Assembly (NCBI GenBank): GCA_017608345.1
Contig: JAFCGA010000002.1
Location: 1-64,000, forward strand
Direction of reading: 5' to 3'
Length of the DNA stretch: 64,000 nucleotides
Source of the DNA: Candidatus Pacearchaeota archaeon
GTDB lineage: Archaea; Nanobdellota; Nanobdellia; UBA10117; JAFCGA01
Shown here in pieces: positions 60,002-64,000 of this stretch. Each line of letters starts with the position of its first letter. Positions within the stretch are counted from its first letter, which is position 1. Below the pieces are notes generated by a model, which saw only the letters and a list, made by a program, of their open reading frames with translations, was not told where the DNA came from and did not search any database. The translations under genes were made by a program, and so were the position numbers.

Positions 60002-60731
60002 GCTTAATCACCTCAATTACTAATTTCTCTATTTCTTCTTTATCAAATGATGCCTCTTCTTTTCTTATTTTCTTAGTGAAGTAAGTCTCAATAAGCTTGT
60101 TTACTTTCTTATTTGGTGCACCTTTAAGTTTCTCAGAAGCTTGCTTTTGGATAACTATTTTTTCCATGAATTCCTGCGCATATTTCGGCAGATATGTTGT
60201 TGTTTTTTTATATTTCAATGGAGGTACGTTTCTGTATTTCTTCAAGTATTCCACGCAAGCTATTGCTCTCAGAACATAAACATATTTCTTAAGATTAACT
60301 TCGTCTTTGTTTCGTATATACTTCTCATAATTTTGTCTTGCTAAGCTTATGTAATGTTTCTTCAACGCGTGTCGAGAAAAATATTTCTTGAAGATCTCCC
60401 GAAATTTCTTTCGATACATCGAGTTGATATAAACTTGGTCGCTTTCTAGCCATTCAGATATAGATGGATTTGATTTTAATAGTAATGAAGCGAATTTCTT
60501 AATATCCCAGCTAACTATATCAATATCACCTTGCATAGTCTCTATCTGTGGCTTGATCAGCTTAATTCCGAGATACGCGTCAATAGAGCTGCAATGGATT
60601 GCTCTCACGTCATAATCTGAATCTTCAGACGCAAAACCCCAAGCTCGGCTTCCAGATTCAATAGCGAAGATAAATCTAATATTATGCTTCTCTTCGAGCT
60701 TTTTAAGTGAAGCGAGTATTTTCTCTTTCAT
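59979..60731 (-). CDS. Predicted nucleotidyltransferase (COG3541/YcgL-like)
   Basis: 250 residues. The motif FAIESGSRAWGFASEDSDYDVRAIH (near 21-45) is the GS...DxD active site of the DNA polymerase beta-like fold, as in YcgL-type proteins. A later VSWDIKKFASLLLKSNPSISEWLES is typical too. The substrate is unknown; related proteins may AMPylate proteins or act in toxin-antitoxin pairs. Its 3' end overlaps rnhB by 23 bases. Confidence 0.86.
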   Translation of the reverse strand: MKEKILASLKKLEEKHNIRFIFAIESGSRAWGFASEDSDYDVRAIHCSSIDAYLGIKLIKPQIETMQGDIDIVSWDIKKFASLLLKSNPSISEWLESDQVYINSMYRKKFREIFKKYFSRHALKKHYISLARQNYEKYIRNKDEVNLKKYVYVLRAIACVEYLKKYRNVPPLKYKKTTTYLPKYAQEFMEKIVIQKQASEKLKGAPNKKVNKLIETYFTKKIRKEEASFDKEEIEKLVIEVIKHYNLRNR

Positions 60732-60770
60732 AAATAAAAGTAAAATAGTCTATTCAAAAAGCTTACTAAT

Positions 60771-61124
60771 CTACTCTGCTAGGTCTTTATTTTCCTCGAA
60801 CCATTTATATGCTAAATCAATCTGATTAAGATACTCTTTCTCTAAATCAACACCATAGTGATTTGCTAATCGAATTAGAATAAACAGGATATCAGACATT
60901 TCGTCTCCGAGTTTTTCCTTAGTTGTCTTGTATTCCTCTAGCTTATCTCGGTGCTTAATGTAATAGTTCTCAATCGACATCACGTATTTAGCTAATTCAC
61001 CTAATTGCTTTTGGAGTTCCATAACGCACGCTTCAGGTCCCCAGGGCTTTTTCTCATGCTTAGCGAATTCGCTATGTAATTTTAGTGTTTTTTCCTTAAT
61101 TTCATCAAAAGTTAAGCTTGCCAT
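60771..61124 (-). CDS. MazG-like nucleotide pyrophosphohydrolase
   Basis: 117 residues. LQKQLGELAKYVMSIENYY and KEKLGDEMSDILFILIRLANHYGVDLEKEYL give the EExx...ExxD metal-binding pattern of the MazG-like helical fold, though the first Glu pair is partly changed. It probably cleaves a nucleoside triphosphate to monophosphate, a house-cleaning role. It stands alone with short gaps on both sides. Confidence 0.85.
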   Translation of the reverse strand: MASLTFDEIKEKTLKLHSEFAKHEKKPWGPEACVMELQKQLGELAKYVMSIENYYIKHRDKLEEYKTTKEKLGDEMSDILFILIRLANHYGVDLEKEYLNQIDLAYKWFEENKDLAE

Positions 61125-61164
61125 GCTAGCGCTCAGGAGCTAATTCATAAAAAGATTATGGTGA

Positions 61165-62208
61165 TTATCGCCGCGTATGCACATCCCGTTGCGGGAAAGG
61201 AATTTCAATTCGTTCTTTCTTAAATCTTTCATGAATCGCTTTAATGAATTCATGGCGAACGGGGAATTTAGCTGAGCGATCTTTTACTTTAAGAATTGCA
61301 TTAAAATTAATGCTTGAATCGCCGAAATCAGTGTATCGAACTACTGGTTTGAATTCTGGATCACCACCGTCTACACGTTTAAGAACTTTTTTTGAAACAT
61401 CAATAACAACTTTTTCTACTTTTTCTAGATCCGCGTCGTAGCTTACACCAATCGGAATAGCGAATAGCATGCTAGAACGCGGAGCATTATAATTACGTAA
61501 AACTGCAGAGCTAATCTTTGAATTCGGAATAATTAAGTGATTATTATCCCACGTTTTTATTCTGGTGGTGCGCCATCCAATATCAGTTACGTGCCCTGAA
61601 ACTTTGTCATCTAGCTCGATAAAGTCTCCGATTCGGATTGGCCGATCAGTACTTAAGTAGATTGCAGAGAAGAAATTCTCTAGTGTTGGCTTGAGTGCTA
61701 ATGCAATTGCTATGCCCCCAATTCCTAGCCCTGCTAGCAGCGGAGTAATCTTAACACCGAAGCTCATTAAAATTAGCAAAATAGCTACTATAACAATTAT
61801 TGCGTTTATGACCTTACGCACGAAATTAAAGATCGTGCTATCTATTTTTTTCTTGAATTTATGCTGTAGCTCATCCGTGTACCATAAGAACAGCGCATGA
61901 ATTATTTTAGTAGTAAATAGCGCTCCAGTTAATATCCAAATTACATTGAATATTCGATCCAGGGGCAGGTTAAATATTACGAAAGAAGGATGAACTACGC
62001 GAAGCGCATAATAGAATCCACCAACGAGGAAGATTATCTTTAACGGCAAGCTTATATGTCGGATAAGAATATCATCCAGCTGTGTTTTAGTCTTACTCGA
62101 TAAGTGTTTTATCCATAGCAGTATTTTATTAAGAAATATCGATAATGTAAATACTGCTGCTAGAATTATAGTTGCTAGAACGTATTTGTTTGATAGTATG
62201 CTGAGCAT
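61165..62208 (-). CDS. MscS-family mechanosensitive channel
   Basis: 347 residues. Four or so N-terminal membrane helices end in the pore helix ILLILMSFGVKITPLLAGLGIGGIAIALALKPTLENFFSAIYLSTDRPIRIGDFIELDDKVSGHVTDIGWRTTRIKTWDNNHLIIPNSKISS, the MscS signature. A cytoplasmic cage domain follows. It opens under membrane tension. A short gap separates it from the tRNA gene. Confidence 0.93.
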   Translation of the reverse strand: MLSILSNKYVLATIILAAVFTLSIFLNKILLWIKHLSSKTKTQLDDILIRHISLPLKIIFLVGGFYYALRVVHPSFVIFNLPLDRIFNVIWILTGALFTTKIIHALFLWYTDELQHKFKKKIDSTIFNFVRKVINAIIVIVAILLILMSFGVKITPLLAGLGIGGIAIALALKPTLENFFSAIYLSTDRPIRIGDFIELDDKVSGHVTDIGWRTTRIKTWDNNHLIIPNSKISSAVLRNYNAPRSSMLFAIPIGVSYDADLEKVEKVVIDVSKKVLKRVDGGDPEFKPVVRYTDFGDSSINFNAILKVKDRSAKFPVRHEFIKAIHERFKKERIEIPFPQRDVHTRR

Positions 62209-62285
62209 GGCAGTCTATTTTGATTCAAGTATAAAATAGTTACTAAAAGTAGCGCGGGTTAGATTTGAACTAACGACCTACGGGT

Positions 62286-62378
62286 CTCTCTAGCCTTTAT
62301 TTCGGAGCGAAAGTAAAGTAAAATGCTTCTCTTTCTTTCCCCAGGGTTTCTTTCTCTTCGCAAGAGAAAGAAAGGCTG
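62286..62378 (-). other. Anticodon-loop intron of the initiator tRNA (37/38)
   Basis: 93 bases. The bulge-helix-bulge is visible: outer helix ACGGG/CCCGT, central helix CTCA/AGAG with three of four pairs, bulges TA^C and AG^A, inner helix AGCCTTT/AAAGGCT. Inside is a 12-base-pair hairpin TTTCTTTCTCTT-gcg-AAGAGAAAGAAA. Then GGAAAGAAAGAGAAGCATTT and TTCGCTCCGAAATA match the right end of the element at 42.9 kb. Confidence 0.88.
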
Positions 62379-62396
62379 TATGAGCCCGTCGGGCAC

Positions 62397-62453
62397 CTTC
62401 TGCAACCAAAGCTGAGCTATCTTCTTTTCGCCAACCTTTTTTTAAAAGGTTGT
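62397..62453 (-). other. D-loop intron of the initiator tRNA
   Basis: 57 bases. Central helix TCTG/CAGA is perfect, bulges GA^A and AG^G, inner helix CAACC/GGTTG, and outer helix GGGCA/TGCCC. Removal gives a tRNA of 75 bases. It also contains hairpin CAACCTTT/AAAGGTTG and gcgaaaagaagatagct, which differs in one base from 52526-52542. The outer helix leaves one G unpaired, so the exact cut sites may shift by a base. Confidence 0.75.
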
Positions 62454-62513
62454 TCCAGACTGCCCCACCGCGCTAGTAAAAAGTCCGTGCAGCACTTTAA
62501 AAAAGCTTCGAAT

Positions 62514-63302
62514 TCACAAAAGTTTGATTCTTAAAAAACCGCCAACTGTTTCGAGATATTTTTTAGAAGTGTCCGCTAGCTCCGCATTTGTCAAGAGCAG
62601 GACAGGGGTCCGTTGTTCTAGAGCTTCAGCATATAATTCAACTAGCTCGCTCTTGCTAATCTTTCTCTTGTTTCGGATTCTAATTAAGAACTTGACAGCG
62701 CCGACCGCAGAAGGTACATTAACAAGTAGATCTGCGCTCCTCGATTTCTCTTCTTTTTCTAGTATTTCGATTTTATTTCTGACTAGCAGATTAATTGCAC
62801 GTTCGATGAAATTATCCCTGTCTTCTTCGTTTATATCTGGTTCAATTAGCAGAATTTCTTTTTTTTTAGCTTCTGGCGTTGGTAGCGGAATTTCAGACCT
62901 AGCTATTTTTATTTGAACGCGAGGTTGAATTGGCGGTTGAGGCGCTAGTTTTATTGTTTTAATTCTGGCTTCTTCTGTCTCGATTCTCTTCAGGCGGTTA
63001 TCAAACTCTTCCCGCTTTTTTGCTAGTTCTGGCGTGACATTAACTTTCTTGTCAGCATATATCCTAGCAGTTTTTTTAGCAGACAATCCAGAGATTTTGG
63101 CTTCGACTGCTGATTCCTGACCGGGTGCAAAGTAAATAAAGGACTCGCCTACCTTCTTTTGGCTTTTTCTTAGTACTCCTGTCTCAACCAACTCATCTAA
63201 GTATGCTTTTGTGAGGAAACTATTACTTCCTACTTTGCTAGATACTTCTACTGGCAAGGAAGGACCTTGGCTTCGAATAATACTAATTATCTTCTCGCGC
63301 AT
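62514..63302 (-). CDS. Winged-helix protein with nuclease-like C-terminal domain, function unknown
   Basis: 262 residues. The N-terminal 70 form a winged helix (REKIISIIRSQGPSLPVEVSSKVGSNSFLTKAYLDELVETGVLRKS). A charged linker with proline runs follows. The C-terminus (RNKIEILEKEEKSRSADLLVNVPSAVGAVKFLIRIRNKRKISKSELVELYAEALEQRTPVLLLTNAELADTSKKYLETVG) resembles a PD-(D/E)xK-like fold, with acidic residues and RxK in place. It may be a DNA-binding regulator rather than an active nuclease. Confidence 0.6.
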   Translation of the reverse strand: MREKIISIIRSQGPSLPVEVSSKVGSNSFLTKAYLDELVETGVLRKSQKKVGESFIYFAPGQESAVEAKISGLSAKKTARIYADKKVNVTPELAKKREEFDNRLKRIETEEARIKTIKLAPQPPIQPRVQIKIARSEIPLPTPEAKKKEILLIEPDINEEDRDNFIERAINLLVRNKIEILEKEEKSRSADLLVNVPSAVGAVKFLIRIRNKRKISKSELVELYAEALEQRTPVLLLTNAELADTSKKYLETVGGFLRIKLL

Positions 63303-63352
63303 AAGCTATAGTTTAAATTAGTCAATTTAAATAATTGTTTTGTGGAAACAAA

Positions 63353-64000
63353 TCAGATCTTTATTACGTGTGCGTGATCGACTCTACCTAGCAATGCTTC
63401 AGCTAATTTTATTCCACCAACAGCTTCAGGTATGATTACCAGATCTGCTCCCGCATGTTTAAATTTGGATATTAGTTCTGCATCCATAATTCTCGCAGCG
63501 ATTGTTAGCTTCGGATTAAGGTGTCTAGCAGTTATTACAAGCAGAAGATTCTTACCGTCATCTCCGAGCGAAGCAGTTAGCGATTTTGCCTGTTCTACTC
63601 CGACCGCAACTAATACTTCCTCATCGATAGGCCCAGTTTCATAAACATAGTGGCCTTTTCTCCGCAGTGCATTTATTACGTCAGATTCTTTTTCAATAAA
63701 TACTACCTTCTCTTTTTTCTCAGCTAATTTCTTACCAACATTTTTACCGACTCTTCCAGCCCCACAAATTATATGATGATTTTTCATTTTCTTCATTCGA
63801 TTCATACGTTTCACCCCGTGTAGATGTCTACCGATTTTTCCAGATATCGAGATATCTATTAGAATATAAAATATATAAAATATTAAAACAGATACAGCAA
63901 AGGATAGAGTCAAGTAGATTGATTTAAGCGCTAGTCCCGCAGCCATAAATTCGTCCCCGCTATGAGTAGCAAACGCTAGCGCAAATGAAATAGCCTCTCC
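63353..64000 (-). CDS. TrkA-N domain membrane protein (K+ channel-like), 5' end cut by window
   Basis: The frame is open to the window end, so the ORF track start at 63946 is internal. A membrane helix (IYLTLSFAVSVLIFYIFYILIDISI) precedes an NAD-binding TrkA-N domain HHIICGAGRVGKNVGKKLAEKKEKVVFIE. VEQAKSLTASLGDDGKNLLLVITARHLNPKLTIAARIMD and GADLVIIPEAVGGIKLAEALLG follow. The visible N-terminal part has no TVGYGD filter. No TrkA-C domain is present. Confidence 0.85.
   Translation of the reverse strand, partial: GEAISFALAFATHSGDEFMAAGLALKSIYLTLSFAVSVLIFYIFYILIDISISGKIGRHLHGVKRMNRMKKMKNHHIICGAGRVGKNVGKKLAEKKEKVVFIEKESDVINALRRKGHYVYETGPIDEEVLVAVGVEQAKSLTASLGDDGKNLLLVITARHLNPKLTIAARIMDAELISKFKHAGADLVIIPEAVGGIKLAEALLGRVDHAHVIKI

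Larger units (their letters stand above)
62250..62474 (-). tRNA. Initiator tRNA-Met (CAT) with two introns
   Basis: Exons fold into a complete 75-base tRNA: acceptor AGCGCGG/CCGCGCT plus A73, D-stem GGGC/GCCC, anticodon stem ACGGG/CCCGT with loop CTCATAA, variable AGGTC, T-arm GTTAG-TTCAAAT-CTAAC. The A1-U72 pair and the three G-C pairs beside the anticodon loop are hallmarks of archaeal initiator tRNA. The CCA end is not encoded. It contains a 93-base intron at position 37/38 and a 57-base intron in the D-loop. The mature D-loop AGTCTGGAGT depends on the second junction being right. Confidence 0.92.

Overview
The window is archaeal. It carries the archaeal sliding clamp PCNA, Holliday junction resolvase Hjc, transcript-cleavage factor TFS, Cbf5 pseudouridine synthase, Pth2, chromosomal protein MC1, an Lrp regulator, a TrmB-type regulator and an archaeal initiator tRNA. 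Most genes have a TATA-like box about 25-30 bases before the start codon, which implies largely leaderless transcription; a few have a GGTG/GAGGTGAT Shine-Dalgarno. The DNA is AT-rich. The compact genes, intron-bearing tRNA and bacterial-type AspRS are compatible with a DPANN-type lineage, but I cannot place it more precisely.

Region 1 (1 to about 37.4 kb) is an accessory surface-glycan island. It holds glycosyltransferases (GT4, GT2, a GT-C membrane enzyme), a Wzx-type flippase, an LPG-synthase/UPF0104-type membrane protein, many SAM methyltransferases, two B12-binding radical SAM enzymes, a polysaccharide deacetylase-like protein, DegT aminotransferases, Gfo/Idh/MocA oxidoreductases and acyltransferases. 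One set (21.3-26.4 kb) looks like a WlbA/WlbB/WlbC route to a diacetamido uronic acid nucleotide sugar. Embedded at 13.0-18.2 kb is a tightly overlapping operon of an alkaline-phosphatase-superfamily enzyme, a LicC/PntC-like nucleotidyltransferase and PhnD-PhnC-PhnE, followed by a second nucleotidyltransferase. This suggests import and activation of a phosphonate or similar phosphorus compound, perhaps to decorate the glycan. Two small ribbon-helix-helix proteins beside it are candidate regulators; their region has a perfect 7+3+7 inverted repeat and a shared 15-base promoter box. The island also holds several gene remnants.

Region 2 (37.4-64 kb) is mostly core informational and housekeeping genes: OB-fold protein, PCNA, MC1, TFS, a TGS GTPase, RlmE-like methyltransferase, Hjc, Dph6-like ligase, HD phosphohydrolases, Pth2, phosphoribosyltransferase, Cbf5, AspRS, YbaK-like deacylase, RNase HII, MazG-like, MscS and a TrkA-N protein. 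A large HEAT-repeat protein with a beta-rich ear-like domain is unexplained.

The most unusual signals are four. (i) At least four genes (NDP-sugar epimerase, hjc, ybaK-like, rnhB) have intact conserved N-termini but no in-frame ATG/GTG/TTG; an ATT lies at or near the expected start, and in rnhB a perfect Shine-Dalgarno sits 5 bases before it. (ii) The initiator tRNA-Met has two introns, both with convincing bulge-helix-bulge junctions. (iii) Paired CCA...TGG palindromes with covarying stems form part of a small dispersed element; one copy is flanked by a 20-base direct repeat at the 3' end of tfs. (iv) Sequence from these elements recurs inside both tRNA introns.
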